A stretch of DNA of 64,000 bases from CADEDH01 sp965216205 (GCA_965216205.1 OZ244139.1:2914001-2978000), one strand, 5' to 3'; numbered from the stretch's first letter, positions 7,828 through 17,076 are shown. A program made the numbers and translations. The notes: a model not told the origin generated them from the sequence alone.

Positions 7828-8601
7828 TCAGCCGTCTCCCGATCCGCCATCTTCCGGCCAGGCGTTCCGGGCGCGCAAGACGCGCCGGAGCACGGTGGGC
7901 TTGTCGGAGATGATCGCGTCGACCCCACGGTCGAACAGGTCGTCCATCGCCGACCCGTCGTTGACCGTCCACACGTGGACGTCCAGGCCCAGCCGGTGGT
8001 ACCGACGGATCAGGAACGCGCTCGTCAGCGGCACCGGCCCGTAGCGGGTCGGGATCTGCACCGCGGCATACGACGGTCGCCACCAGGGCAGCACCAACGC
8101 CCGGATCAGGACACCGACCAGACCGAATGGCCCGGGCGAGGTCGCCAGGCCGGCGCCGATCGCCCGCCGGACGGCCCGGATCCGGCGGTCGCTGAACGAG
8201 CCGACCAGGACTCGGTCCACCAGATCGTGGCGTCGGATCGCCTCCACCAGTGGCTCGACGGCCTCCTCGGACTTGGGATCGATGTTGAACCGGACCCCGC
8301 CGAACCGCTCGACCAGGTCGTCGAAACGCGGGATCGGGTGGCCATCGACGCGGAGCTCCGCCAGCTCGGCCCAGCACAGTTCGCCCACCCGGGCCTCGAC
8401 GCCGGCCAGCGCGCGCAGGTCGTCGTCGTGGAAGACCACGAGCACCCCGTCGGCGGTGGCCTGGACGTCGGTTTCGAGAAAGGTGACGCCGAGCGACACA
8501 GCATGCTCGAATGCAGCCATCGTGTTTCCCGGGGCGACCTCGTCGCCCCCCTGATGGGCGAGTCCGAACGGACGGACGGTGTCGAGGAATGGCCACCCCA
8601 T
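7828..8601 (-). CDS. Glycerophosphodiester phosphodiesterase family protein
   Basis: A 257-residue GDPD-type TIM-barrel enzyme. The active-site strand reads LAHQGGDEVAPGNTMAAFEHAV (canonical HRG...PENT is varied to HQG...PGNT). ETDVQATADGVLVVFHDDDL supplies the metal-binding and catalytic acid/base residues, and the C-terminal VHVWTVND...GVDAIISDKP is typical. It hydrolyses glycerophosphodiesters to glycerol-3-phosphate and an alcohol. The Arg-to-Gln change beside the first His is a mild deviation. It sits 44 bp upstream of the GGT-like gene on the same strand and is divergent from the SirB1-like gene. Confidence 0.88.
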   Translation of the reverse strand: MGWPFLDTVRPFGLAHQGGDEVAPGNTMAAFEHAVSLGVTFLETDVQATADGVLVVFHDDDLRALAGVEARVGELCWAELAELRVDGHPIPRFDDLVERFGGVRFNIDPKSEEAVEPLVEAIRRHDLVDRVLVGSFSDRRIRAVRRAIGAGLATSPGPFGLVGVLIRALVLPWWRPSYAAVQIPTRYGPVPLTSAFLIRRYHRLGLDVHVWTVNDGSAMDDLFDRGVDAIISDKPTVLRRVLRARNAWPEDGGSGDG

Positions 8602-8682
8602 CGCGGGACCGTACCACTTCGCGTCCGTCTCGGTCGCGTTCGTGTTCGCCTCAGGTGCACTTCGCGGGCAGACTTGTTCTCC

Positions 8683-9486
8683 GTGACAGCGCCAGCGGAT
8701 CGGCTGATCTCTCTGCTCGCCGAGCCCGGCCAGGAACTCGACCGACTGCTCGCGGTGATCGCAACGGTCGCCCCCGACGCGCCGACCGAAGACGAGCTCG
8801 TCGCAACGCTCGACGAACTGGCGGCGCCGCTGCAGACTGCGATCGCCGACCGCGGAAGCCAGCCAGCGACGCCGGCGGACGTGTTCGCGTTCCTCCACGG
8901 CGAGCTCGGGTTCGTCGGCAACGTGGCCAACTACTACAGCCCGTCGAACTCCCTGATCCATCGCGTTCTCCGGTCGAGGAAAGGCATCCCACTGACGCTC
9001 GCAGCGGTGGCCGTGGAGCTCGCCCGGCGGATCGACGTGACGCTGACCGTGGTCGGCATGCCCGGACACGTCATAGTCGGCGACGGGACCGATCCGAGCC
9101 GGTGGTTCGACCCGTTCGCTGCTGGCGCCGAGCTCGACGTGGACGCCTGCCGGTCCATCTTCAGCCGCTTCGGTCCCGTCGAGTCCTTCTCGGACACCTT
9201 CCTCCGACCGATCGACCGGGCGGCGATCACGGCGCGGATGCTGAACAACCTCAAGGCCAGCTACCGGAAGCTCGGTGACCTGTCGCAGCTCGCCACGGTG
9301 CTCGAGCTGTCGGTTCGGCTTCCCGGGGCGCCGGTGTCGGAACGACACGAGCTGGCCGTCGTGCTCGCCGGCCTGGGCCGCAACGACCAGGCCGCCATCG
9401 AACGCGATCTCCTGGTCGAGCTCGACCCGAAGCGAGCCGACGCCCATCGGCTGGCAGCCCGCAACCACCGGGCCCGACGCAACTGA
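8683..9486 (+). CDS. SirB1-type transglutaminase-like/TPR protein
   Basis: A 267-residue protein of the SirB1 N-terminal family. The core is FLHGELGFVGNVANYYSPSNSLIHRVLRSRKGIPLTLAAVAVELARR followed by VVGMPGHVIVG, matching the family pattern of RKGIPisLa and GxPGHFLV. The C-terminal ~70 residues (MLNNLKASYRKLGD...ATVLELSVRLP) are TPR-like helices. The transglutaminase-like fold appears to lack an obvious catalytic Cys at the usual site, so an adaptor role is as likely as catalysis. GTG 8683 was chosen as the first start in frame before VTAPADRLISLL. Function in this organism is unknown. Confidence 0.8.
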   Translation: MTAPADRLISLLAEPGQELDRLLAVIATVAPDAPTEDELVATLDELAAPLQTAIADRGSQPATPADVFAFLHGELGFVGNVANYYSPSNSLIHRVLRSRKGIPLTLAAVAVELARRIDVTLTVVGMPGHVIVGDGTDPSRWFDPFAAGAELDVDACRSIFSRFGPVESFSDTFLRPIDRAAITARMLNNLKASYRKLGDLSQLATVLELSVRLPGAPVSERHELAVVLAGLGRNDQAAIERDLLVELDPKRADAHRLAARNHRARRN

Positions 9487-9538
9487 CGCTCCCGGTACCT
9501 CCCGATCACAACTCCAGCGAAACGAGGCGAACTCCAAC

Positions 9539-10123
9539 ATGATCGACCGCACCATCAAGCGCTCGCTCGGCCAGATGATCAAGGGGGTACAGGTCGTCGC
9601 GGCCAACAACGGCTCGCTGACGAGGGCCTACACGTCGCACTGGGTGTCGCAGATCGCCTTCGACGAGCCGATCGTGCTGGCGTCGGTGAGCCCGAAGCAC
9701 GACACCCACCCGCTGATGGTCGAGACGGGGCGATTCACGGTGTCTATCCTCGCCGCCGATCAGATCCACGAGGGTCAGTACTTCTCCTACCCAGGCCACA
9801 AGTTCCGGTACGCCGCGCCCGAGTTCATCGACCTCGACGAGGCTGGCCGACCGATCGTTCCCAACTCGATCGCCTGGCTCCACTGCGAGACCTTCGATCG
9901 GGTCGAGCGGTTCGATCACGACCTCTTCCTCGCCGAGGTCGTCGACGTGGCCGAGGGAAGGCTCGGCGAGCCGCCGCTTCTCTACTCGGCACGACACGGG
10001 TGGCGGGTGACCGGTGACAACGCCCGGGAGAAGGGCCAGTCCGTGCGCGACGAGCTCCTCGAGCGCGTCGCCCAGCTCGAGGAGGCGGAGACCGACGAGG
10101 CCACTCCCGGCGCCGCGTCCTGA
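9539..10123 (+). CDS. Flavin reductase family protein
   Basis: A 194-residue FMN-binding split-barrel protein. Family features are IKRSLGQMIKGVQVVAAN, YTSHWVSQIAFDEPIVLASVSPKHDTHPLM and FTVSILAADQ. It likely reduces FMN or binds it for a partner oxygenase. The C-terminus is a Glu-rich helix followed by a short acidic tail. It begins 52 bp after the SirB1-like gene; AGGCGAACTCC precedes ATG 9539. No oxygenase partner is adjacent. Confidence 0.82.
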   Translation: MIDRTIKRSLGQMIKGVQVVAANNGSLTRAYTSHWVSQIAFDEPIVLASVSPKHDTHPLMVETGRFTVSILAADQIHEGQYFSYPGHKFRYAAPEFIDLDEAGRPIVPNSIAWLHCETFDRVERFDHDLFLAEVVDVAEGRLGEPPLLYSARHGWRVTGDNAREKGQSVRDELLERVAQLEEAETDEATPGAAS

Positions 10124-10169
10124 TCGACCCCCAACGATGGCCGCGCCGCCGGCACCGACCACCTGCCAG

Positions 10170-10175
10170 TAGAAT
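10170..10175 (+). promoter_or_regulatory. -10 box of the OmpA-like gene
   Basis: TAGAAT ends 8 nt before GTG 10184 with no ribosome binding site in between, indicating a leaderless transcript. Confidence 0.6.
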
Positions 10176-10183
10176 CGGTCGCT

Positions 10184-11401
10184 GTGAAATGGCCCGACAG
10201 GAGGGCGGTCGGCATCGGTCAGATGGCGACCGTGTTTGCGGCTTGCGTTCTGGTGGCCGCCGTTGCGTTCGCGCTCGGACGACTCACCGCTGGCGGCGCC
10301 CCGGACCGGCTCATGGTCGGGAGCACCAGCGGGCCGGCCGTCGACGCGTCCGGCGAGACGGGGTCCAGCGCCTCGACGGCGACCGGTGCGGCACGGGCCG
10401 ACGCGCTGGCCAGCGCGCTCACGCTCGTCGATCTGCGAGCCATCACCTTCGCCCCCGGGACCAGCGACCTCACGCCCAGCGGATCCGACGCGGTGCAACG
10501 GCTGGCGGGAGCTCTGCTCGAGCACCCGTCGGTGCCGGTCGCCGTGGAGGTGACGACCGACACGCAGCCCACCACCGAGGAGAACCGCGACCTGAGCGCC
10601 CGCCAGGCCGACGCCGTCGGCGCCGCGCTGACCGCGGCAGGGGTCGAGCCTGACCGCCTCGTGACCATCGGACTCGGCCGCAGCCCGGGCGCGGCCGGCC
10701 AGGACGTGGTGCGGTTCGCATCGGAGGATCCTGCGGTCGAACCGGCCCTCGACGCACTCGACCCTTCCCCGATCGTGCTCGACGAGTCACTTCGATTGAG
10801 CGCAGGCTCCGCACCGGTGCTCGACGAGGTCGCGGCGCTGCTCCTCGCATCGCCGGGGGCCCGACTCCACATCTTCGGTCATGCCTTCCTCGACGACGAG
10901 GAAGCCAGTCACGACCGATCACACACCCTCGGCGATCGTGTCTCGGAGTATCTCGTCGCAGCCGGTGTGGATGCGGACAGGATCGACACCACCGGCCTGG
11001 GTGACACGCCGGTCCCGACGGAGCGGCGAGTGGACGTGACGGTCGAGGTCGGATCTCGGGCCGCACTCGCCCAGTACCTCCACGCGGTCGACACGTCACG
11101 GATCCGGTTCGAGCCGGGCACGACGACCCTCACGTCCGACGGTCGGGCGGCGGTCACCGAAGTGGCCGCGGCGCTCGTGCTCGACGATGGCCAACGGATC
11201 GAGATCACCGCCCACGCCTTCACCGAGGACGGAACCGCTGCAAGCCGGAATCTCAGCCACCGTCAGGGCGAGGCGGTGATCGATGCGCTGGCCGAGCTGG
11301 GGGTCGATCGCGGGCGTCTCGAGCTCATCGCCCTCGACGGGGCGTCGGGTTTGCCCCACGACCGCTCCACGTCGGCCATCTCCTTCGCTCCGCTTGACTG
11401 A
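10184..11401 (+). CDS. Membrane-anchored protein with three OmpA-like repeats
   Basis: A 405-residue protein. Residues ~12-35 (MATVFAACVLVAAVAFALG) form one membrane helix or uncleaved signal. Three OmpA_C-like units follow at about 80-185, 200-295 and 305-405, each with the beta-alpha pattern IxFxPGTxxLT...A...LxxHP. Units 1 and 3 keep the helix signature LSxRQAxAV...AAGVxxDRL; unit 2 keeps GVDADRIDTTGLGD but lost the LSxxR helix signature. OmpA_C domains bind peptidoglycan diaminopimelate, so attachment of the envelope to the cell wall is inferred. Three tandem copies in one actinobacterial protein are uncommon. Confidence 0.8.
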   Translation: MKWPDRRAVGIGQMATVFAACVLVAAVAFALGRLTAGGAPDRLMVGSTSGPAVDASGETGSSASTATGAARADALASALTLVDLRAITFAPGTSDLTPSGSDAVQRLAGALLEHPSVPVAVEVTTDTQPTTEENRDLSARQADAVGAALTAAGVEPDRLVTIGLGRSPGAAGQDVVRFASEDPAVEPALDALDPSPIVLDESLRLSAGSAPVLDEVAALLLASPGARLHIFGHAFLDDEEASHDRSHTLGDRVSEYLVAAGVDADRIDTTGLGDTPVPTERRVDVTVEVGSRAALAQYLHAVDTSRIRFEPGTTTLTSDGRAAVTEVAAALVLDDGQRIEITAHAFTEDGTAASRNLSHRQGEAVIDALAELGVDRGRLELIALDGASGLPHDRSTSAISFAPLD

Positions 11402-11484
11402 GCCCGGGCGGTTCGCGGATCCTGCGTCAGGAGCTCCGCACCGTGCCACGGCCGGCACGGCCCGGATCCGATGAAGGGACCACG

Positions 11485-12693
11485 ATGACCGACACCACCA
11501 CGACCGACCCCGCCACGGGGTCAGACGACACCGACGTCGTCGTCGGCCGCTGCGACGAACTGCTGGCCTCACACGATCCCGCAGCCACCGACCCGGTCGA
11601 GTTCCTGGGGCGCCAGTTCGACCTCGGCCTCGCCTGGGTGCACTTCCCAGAGGGCTACGGCGGGCTCGGCCTCGGCCCGAAGCTGCAGACCACGATCAAC
11701 CAGCGGCTCGCTGACGCCGGCGCTCCGAGCTCCTGGATGCGCAACCCGATCGGCTACGGCATGGGTGCCCCGACCGTCGTGACGCACGGCAGCACCGTTC
11801 AGAAGGATCGCTATCTTCGTCCACTGTTCACCGGCGAGGAGGTGTGGTGCCAGCTGTTCTCCGAGCCCGGCGCAGGGTCGGACGTGGCCGGCCTGTCGAC
11901 GAGGGCCGAGCGCGACGGCGACGAGTGGATCGTCAACGGTCAGAAGGTCTGGACCAGCGTCGCCCACCGGGCCCGGTGGGGAATGCTCGTCGCCAGGACC
12001 GACCCCGACCAGCCCAAGCACAAGGGCCTCACCTACTTCGTGATCGACATGCACCAGCCCGGGGTGGAGGTGCGCCCCCTCCGCCAGATGACCGGTGAGT
12101 CGGAGTTCAACGAGGTCTACTTCACCGACGCCAGGATCCCGGACGACGAGCGGCTCAGCGACGTCGGCGACGGCTGGCGGGTGTCGCTCACCACGCTGAT
12201 GAACGAGCGGGTGGCGATCGGTGGCACCGTCCCCGCGAAGGGCACCGGGATGATCTCCTACGCGACACGCCGCTGGACCGAGACCGGGGGCACGGCGGCC
12301 CAGCGCGATGAGCTCATGAAGCTCTGGGCGAGGGCCGAGGTGCTCCGCCTGACGAACATCCGGGCGTCGGAGAACCGCAAGACGGGAACGCCAGGACCGG
12401 AGGGATCCATCGGCAAGCTGGCTTCGGCCGATCTCAACAAGGACATCCTGAGCTTCACGATGAACCTGATGGGGACCGATGCGTTGGTCTACGGCGACTA
12501 CGGCGGCGAGCCACCGACCCTCCCCAACGGGGTGGCCACAGCCCAGCGGGCGTTTCTGCGGAGCAGGGCGAACTCCATCGAGGGTGGCACGACCGAGGTC
12601 ATGAAGAACATCCTCGGCGAGCGCGTCCTCGGACTACCGGGCGATGTCCGCACGGACAAGGACGTGCCGTGGGTGGAGGTGCCCCGCAACTGA
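11485..12693 (+). CDS. Acyl-CoA dehydrogenase
   Basis: A 402-residue FAD flavoprotein. Typical segments are GYGGLGLGPKLQTTINQRLADAGAP, the FAD/substrate motif CQLFSEPGAGSDVAGL, WIVNGQKVWTS, and the C-terminal RSRANSIEGGTTEVMKNILGERVLGLP. It oxidises an acyl-CoA to the enoyl-CoA and gives electrons to ETF. The N-terminal helical domain is somewhat shortened. ATG 11485 follows GAAGGGACC. It stands as a single gene, so the acyl chain it handles cannot be inferred. Confidence 0.9.
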   Translation: MTDTTTTDPATGSDDTDVVVGRCDELLASHDPAATDPVEFLGRQFDLGLAWVHFPEGYGGLGLGPKLQTTINQRLADAGAPSSWMRNPIGYGMGAPTVVTHGSTVQKDRYLRPLFTGEEVWCQLFSEPGAGSDVAGLSTRAERDGDEWIVNGQKVWTSVAHRARWGMLVARTDPDQPKHKGLTYFVIDMHQPGVEVRPLRQMTGESEFNEVYFTDARIPDDERLSDVGDGWRVSLTTLMNERVAIGGTVPAKGTGMISYATRRWTETGGTAAQRDELMKLWARAEVLRLTNIRASENRKTGTPGPEGSIGKLASADLNKDILSFTMNLMGTDALVYGDYGGEPPTLPNGVATAQRAFLRSRANSIEGGTTEVMKNILGERVLGLPGDVRTDKDVPWVEVPRN

Positions 12694-12723
12694 GCCGCGG
12701 GCGGGCATACGCTCGCCGATCGT

Positions 12724-13317
12724 TCAGAGCCGGAGGTCGGGCGCGCCCCGGAGATGGGCCGTCTCGTTGAGGGAGACGACCGACCGCTCACCGCTCGATG
12801 CCGCCATGAACCGGTTGATCGACGTGTAGTCGGGGTTGAAGAACAACGCCGACGCGAGACCGAGGGTGGTCGCAGCCCACGCGTTGATGACCCCGCCGTG
12901 ACAGACGACGGCGATGCGCTGGCCCCGGTGGCGCCCGACCAGGTCCTCGATGGTGGCGGCCACCCCGGCCATCCACGTACTGCGCTCCACGTTGCCCTCC
13001 CGCTCGAGGAACCGCTGCCAGGCGGCCTTGTCCTGGCGGAGCACCTCGATCGGTGTGTAGCTGGGATGGTCGGCGTCGTACTCCTTGACCCCCTCCACCA
13101 CCTCGGCCTCCATCCCCACGAGCCGCTCCAACGGCTCGGCCGTCTGCCGGGCCCGGACCATCGGGCTCACGTAGAGCGCGTCGATGTCCTCCACCCCCAG
13201 CCACGCAGCAGCGGCTCTCGCCTGACGATGCCCGATGTCGGTGAGGGCGGGATCGGCGCCCCCGCTGACGTTCGCCACCTGCTCGGGCCGGGCATGCCTC
13301 ACGAGAATCAGCTCCAT
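12724..13317 (-). CDS. Histidine phosphatase family protein
   Basis: A 197-residue phosphoglycerate-mutase-like phosphatase. The phosphohistidine motif is LVRHARPEQ near the start, the RHG-type Arg lies in SPMVRARQTAEPL, and the second catalytic His is in VVCHGGVINAW. The acid is probably in KEYDADHPSY. ATG 13317 was chosen because the family begins right at MELILVRHA; an in-frame start 20 codons upstream exists. It is convergent with the acyl-CoA dehydrogenase gene. Substrate unknown. Confidence 0.9.
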   Translation of the reverse strand: MELILVRHARPEQVANVSGGADPALTDIGHRQARAAAAWLGVEDIDALYVSPMVRARQTAEPLERLVGMEAEVVEGVKEYDADHPSYTPIEVLRQDKAAWQRFLEREGNVERSTWMAGVAATIEDLVGRHRGQRIAVVCHGGVINAWAATTLGLASALFFNPDYTSINRFMAASSGERSVVSLNETAHLRGAPDLRL

Positions 13318-13424
13318 CGGGGCCGAACGATAGGTGCAGGCGCCGGCCACACTCAAGAACCGACCGGCCATGACCACTCCGTGAACGCTCCGTGACGAGT
13401 CCCGGAGCCGGTCGAACGGATCGG

Positions 13425-13430
13425 TATCCT
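13425..13430 (+). promoter_or_regulatory. -10 box of pyk
   Basis: TATCCT ends 7 nt before GTG 13438, the spacing expected for leaderless pyk mRNA. Confidence 0.55.
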
Positions 13431-13437
13431 ACGGGCG

Positions 13438-14865
13438 GTGAGCAGACGCACGAAAATCATCGCCAGCCTCGGTCCTGCCTGCGACGACGAGTCGTCGATC
13501 AAGGCGATGATCGAAGCCGGCATGGACGTCGCCCGCCTGAATCTGTCCCACGGCTCGCTCGACGACGCCATCGCGCTCCTCCACCGGATCAGGGCGATCT
13601 CGGAGACGGCCGGCCGCCCGGTCGGGGTGATGGCCGACCTGCCGGGACCCAAGGTCCGAATCGACTCGTTCGACCACCCCGTCGTGCTCGAGGTCGGCAA
13701 GGAGGTCACCCTCGAGCCCGGCGAGGGCACCAGCACCGGGGAGCACATGTGGGTCGACTACGAGAGCCTGCTGTCCGACCTCCACGTCGGCGACATGCTG
13801 GCGGTCGGCGACGGCTCGATCGTGCTGGAGGTGGTCGACTTCACCTCGACGGCGCTGAAGGCCGAGGTCCGTTTCGGTGGGCGGACCCAGGGCCGCCCTG
13901 GCCTGCACATCCCGTCCGACCGGCTGAAACTGACCACCCCCACCCCTCACGACCTGAAGCTGCTCGACGCCATGGTCGACGAGGACGTCGACATGGTCGC
14001 CCTGTCGTTCGTCCGCTCCGCCCACGACGTCCGCCGGGTCGGTCTGGAGCCGGCGCCCCGGGGGCCGCTGATCGTGGCCAAGATCGAGACCCGGGCCGCG
14101 GTGGAGAACCTCGACGGGATCATCATGGAGTCGGGGGCGATCATGGTGGCGCGGGGCGATCTCGGCACCGAGTGCAGCATCCAGGACCTGCCCCACCTGC
14201 AGAAGCAGATCATCGCCCGATGCATCGCTCTCGGACGACCGGCGATCACGGCCACCCAGATGCTCGAGTCGATGATCGAGGCGCCCACCCCGACCAGGGC
14301 CGAAGCGTCCGACGTGGCCAACGCCGTCTTCGACGGCACCAGTGCGGTGATGCTGTCGGCCGAGACCGCGATCGGCAACGATCCGCCCCACGTGGTGGCC
14401 ACCATGGCCAGCATCGCCGAACGGGCCGACCAGGAGTTCGACTACGACGACTGGGCCCACGCGCTGCGCCGCGGACAGCTCCAGGAACCGCAGAGCCAGG
14501 ACGCGAAGGTCACCGACGTGATGACGATGGCCACATGGGAGGCCGCTCGGGAGATCGAGGCGGCGGCGATCATGTGCATCTCGCGCTCGGGGTTCACGGT
14601 CCGGGCCATCGCCCGCTTCCGCCCACAGGCCCCGATCCTGGCGTTCACGCCCGAGCCCCGGACGGTGCGTCAGCTCACCATGAGCTGGGGCGCGACACCG
14701 ATCCCGATCGACCGGATCGACGACAACGTGGTCACGGTGCACAATGCGCTCGAGCAGGCCAAGGCCGACGGTCACATCCGCGCCGGCGACATCGTGGCGG
14801 TGCTCGGTGGGAGCTCGGCCACGATCGGTGCCACCGACACCCTCCGCATGGTCCGCTGCCCCTGA
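13438..14865 (+). CDS. pyk: Pyruvate kinase
   Basis: A 475-residue enzyme converting phosphoenolpyruvate and ADP to pyruvate and ATP. Seen in order: TKIIASLGPACDDESS and VARLNLSHGS at the N-terminus, the B domain, VDMVALSFVRSA, IVAKIET, the metal site in MVARGDLGTE, and PAITATQMLESMI...PTRAEASDVANAVFDGTSAVMLSAETAIG. The C-terminal allosteric domain (CISRSGFTVRAIARFRPQAPILAFT) is complete. GTG 13438 is immediately preceded by a TATCCT box. It heads a plus-strand run with the patatin, DUF3151 and mobA genes. Confidence 0.97.
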   Translation: MSRRTKIIASLGPACDDESSIKAMIEAGMDVARLNLSHGSLDDAIALLHRIRAISETAGRPVGVMADLPGPKVRIDSFDHPVVLEVGKEVTLEPGEGTSTGEHMWVDYESLLSDLHVGDMLAVGDGSIVLEVVDFTSTALKAEVRFGGRTQGRPGLHIPSDRLKLTTPTPHDLKLLDAMVDEDVDMVALSFVRSAHDVRRVGLEPAPRGPLIVAKIETRAAVENLDGIIMESGAIMVARGDLGTECSIQDLPHLQKQIIARCIALGRPAITATQMLESMIEAPTPTRAEASDVANAVFDGTSAVMLSAETAIGNDPPHVVATMASIAERADQEFDYDDWAHALRRGQLQEPQSQDAKVTDVMTMATWEAAREIEAAAIMCISRSGFTVRAIARFRPQAPILAFTPEPRTVRQLTMSWGATPIPIDRIDDNVVTVHNALEQAKADGHIRAGDIVAVLGGSSATIGATDTLRMVRCP

Positions 14866-14891
14866 CCGACGAGCCTCCCGCATCCCCGGCC

Positions 14892-15956
14892 GTGGCCCCA
14901 CGACGCTCCCTTCGCCCCATTCGACGCCTGGTCGAACCGTTCCGGGCGCGCTACCGGACCCCGACGCGGACCGCTTTCGTGTTCTCCGGTGGCGGCAGCC
15001 TCGGCGCCGTCCAGGTCGGCATGCTGCGGGCGCTGGTCGAAGCGGGGATCCAGGCCGACCTGATCATCGGCTGCTCGGTCGGCGCGATCAACGGGGCTGC
15101 GTTCGCAGCCGAGCCGTCGGTGCGTGGCGTCGCCAGGCTCGAGCGGATCTGGCGACGGTTGGCCTCTGACGATCCGGCGCTGATGCCGAGCCCCCGGCTG
15201 CCCGTGGCGGTCCAGTTGGCGAGGAAGGGCGAGAGCCTCCACGACCCCGCCACCCTCGAGAAGCTCCTGGTCGACGAGCTGCCGGCGTCGGTGTTCGACG
15301 AGCTTCGCATCCCGTTCCAGTGCGTTGCCACCGACCTCGATCGCGCCAGTGAGCACTGGTTCGCCGACGGGCCGCTCGTCCCGGCGCTGATGGCCTCGGC
15401 GTCGCTGCCGTCGGTGTACCCCGCCATGGTGCACGAGGGCCGGACCTTCATCGACGGCGGCGTGCTCAACGAGGTCCACACGGAGCGAGCGCTCACCCTC
15501 GGAGCCACGGAGATCTATGTGCTCCATGTCGGCCACCTCGACGACCGCCGGACCGAGGTGCAACGCCCGTTCGACTCGGCCCTGCGGGCGTACTGGACCG
15601 CCCGGAGGTGGCGGCTCATCGAGAACCTGCGCCAGGTGCCCGAGCATTGCGCCCTGCACCGCCTCCCGGCCGGGGCGACACCGAGGCTTCGATTCGACGA
15701 CTTCAGCCACGGCCCCGATCTGGCCGAGGCTGCCTACCTCCAGACCGTCGAGTACCTGCGAACCGGGGAGCAACCGGCGGACGAGCAGCCGCTCGACGAG
15801 CTCGAGTGGACCGGGCAGCCCCGCGGCGAGATGGCCGACGACCCGAGCGACGGTGAAGAGCCGGCTGACGGGTCGGCCGCACCCGACCGCAGTTCCGCCG
15901 GTGGTGGGGAGCCCGGAATCGATCCCGACGGCGATGCAATAGCCTCGACGCCATGA
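14892..15956 (+). CDS. Patatin-like phospholipase
   Basis: A 354-residue serine lipase-type protein. The Gly-rich loop FSGGGSLGAVQVGML, the nucleophile elbow GCSVGAING (Ser62) and the dyad Asp in FIDGG (Asp188) are all intact, so it is probably an active acylhydrolase on lipid esters. Residues after ~285 form an acidic, low-complexity tail. GTG 14892 lies 26 bp after pyk; it was chosen because the upstream in-frame sequence overlaps pyk. Its stop overlaps the next ATG (ATGA), indicating coupled translation with DUF3151. Confidence 0.86.
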   Translation: MAPRRSLRPIRRLVEPFRARYRTPTRTAFVFSGGGSLGAVQVGMLRALVEAGIQADLIIGCSVGAINGAAFAAEPSVRGVARLERIWRRLASDDPALMPSPRLPVAVQLARKGESLHDPATLEKLLVDELPASVFDELRIPFQCVATDLDRASEHWFADGPLVPALMASASLPSVYPAMVHEGRTFIDGGVLNEVHTERALTLGATEIYVLHVGHLDDRRTEVQRPFDSALRAYWTARRWRLIENLRQVPEHCALHRLPAGATPRLRFDDFSHGPDLAEAAYLQTVEYLRTGEQPADEQPLDELEWTGQPRGEMADDPSDGEEPADGSAAPDRSSAGGGEPGIDPDGDAIASTP

Positions 15957-16384
15957 GCAACATCAACATCGGTTCCGGCCTCCCCGAGACCGTGCTGGCG
16001 CCGGAGCCGGCTACGGCCACCGACGCACTGGCCTCGGCCCTCGAGCAGGCGGAACCGGATCGACGCGACGCCGTCTCGGCGGTCGTGGCCGACTGGCCGC
16101 AGTTCCTGGCGGGCTGGGCGTCGCTCGGCGACCTCGCCCGCGACGACGTGGAGGCCTACGCCGCCTACCGCGTCGGCTACCACCGGGGCCTGGACCGTCT
16201 CCGCCAGTCGGGATGGCGCGGCTCGGGCTACGTCCGATGGGAGCACGAGACGAACCGGGGCTTCCTCCGGGCGCTCGACGGCCTTCGACGGGCGGCGGCG
16301 GCGATCGGCGAGCGTGATGAGGAGGAGCGCTGTCGGGTCTTCCTCCTCCAACTCGACCCCGACTGGAGCGACGGCGACGGGTGA
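15953..16384 (+). CDS. DUF3151 family protein
   Basis: A 143-residue cytoplasmic protein of the actinobacterial DUF3151 family. The diagnostic core is AYAAYRVGYHRGLDRLRQSGWRGSGYVRWEHETNRGFLRAL, followed by AAAIGERDEEERCRVFLLQLDP. No catalytic function is known. The ATG overlaps the patatin stop. This family is largely confined to actinobacteria, which supports the assignment of the window. Confidence 0.85.
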   Translation: MSNINIGSGLPETVLAPEPATATDALASALEQAEPDRRDAVSAVVADWPQFLAGWASLGDLARDDVEAYAAYRVGYHRGLDRLRQSGWRGSGYVRWEHETNRGFLRALDGLRRAAAAIGERDEEERCRVFLLQLDPDWSDGDG

Positions 16385-16409
16385 ACGACAGGACGAAGGT
16401 CGCGTCGCG

Positions 16410-17009
16410 GTGACGCAGGCCGACGGGGGAGGGCGCGAGCTCCCGCTCGTCGGTGCGATCCTGTGCGGGGGCCGGTCCACCCGCTTCGGGAGCGACAAGG
16501 CGCTCGCCGACGCCGGAGGTCGGCCGTTGGCCGCGACCATCGTCGACGCCCTGCGAGCGGTCGGCGCCGACCCCGTGGCCGCCATCGGTGGCACCGCCGG
16601 CACTGCGCTGGGGATCCCCACGATTCCCGACCGGTTCCCCGCCGAAGGGCCGCTCGGTGGCCTCGCGACGGCGCTGCTGTGGGCGAAACGGGGATCGGTG
16701 CTGGTCACGTCGTGTGATCTCCCGCTGCTCCGGGCCGAAGACCTCCGACTGCTGATCGATGCGGTCGCGGCGGAGTCGCCCGATCGCGAACGCGCCGTCG
16801 TGGCGATGACGGACGGCCGACCCCAGCCGACCGTCGGTTGCTGGCCGGCGAGTCGAGGTCGAGCGCTGATCGACCTCCTCCACGGTGGGCGGCGGGCCTG
16901 GCTCGCTGCGCTCGACGTGGTCCCGTGGGTCGGCGTGGAGCTCCCCATCGATGCGCTGACCGATGCCGACACCCCCGAGGAGTTGCGCGAGCTCCTCGAC
17001 CGCCGCTGA
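16410..17009 (+). CDS. mobA: Molybdenum cofactor guanylyltransferase-like protein
   Basis: A 199-residue nucleotidyltransferase. The GTP-binding loop is ILCGGRSTRFGSDKALADAGG (canonical LAGGxSxRxGxDKA, with Cys for Ala). IPDRFPAEGPLGGLATAL and VLVTSCDLPLLRAEDL contain the substrate and metal-site residues. MobA attaches GMP to molybdopterin to make the bis-MGD cofactor. GTG 16410 was taken as start since it directly precedes the conserved region; it begins 25 bp after DUF3151. No molybdoenzyme gene is nearby, so a related NTP-transferase role remains possible. Confidence 0.82.
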   Translation: MTQADGGGRELPLVGAILCGGRSTRFGSDKALADAGGRPLAATIVDALRAVGADPVAAIGGTAGTALGIPTIPDRFPAEGPLGGLATALLWAKRGSVLVTSCDLPLLRAEDLRLLIDAVAAESPDRERAVVAMTDGRPQPTVGCWPASRGRALIDLLHGGRRAWLAALDVVPWVGVELPIDALTDADTPEELRELLDRR

Positions 17010-17076
17010 CGCTCCGATCCCCCCGACGCTGCCGACGGACCCCAGCGCCCCAGGTCAGCCGCGAGGTTGCGTTCGA

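Noticed and set aside
6122..8617. A single very large minus-strand protein covering the GGT-like region and beyond
   Set aside because: The part upstream of 7783 is a chance open frame in GC-rich DNA; the GGT family start with GGAGGT and GTG at 7783 and the separate glycerophosphodiesterase frame account for the region.
13392..15956. A long plus-strand frame fusing sequence over pyk with the patatin gene
   Set aside because: The first 500 codons are an Arg/Gly/Pro-rich shadow of pyk in another frame; the patatin homology begins only after 14892.
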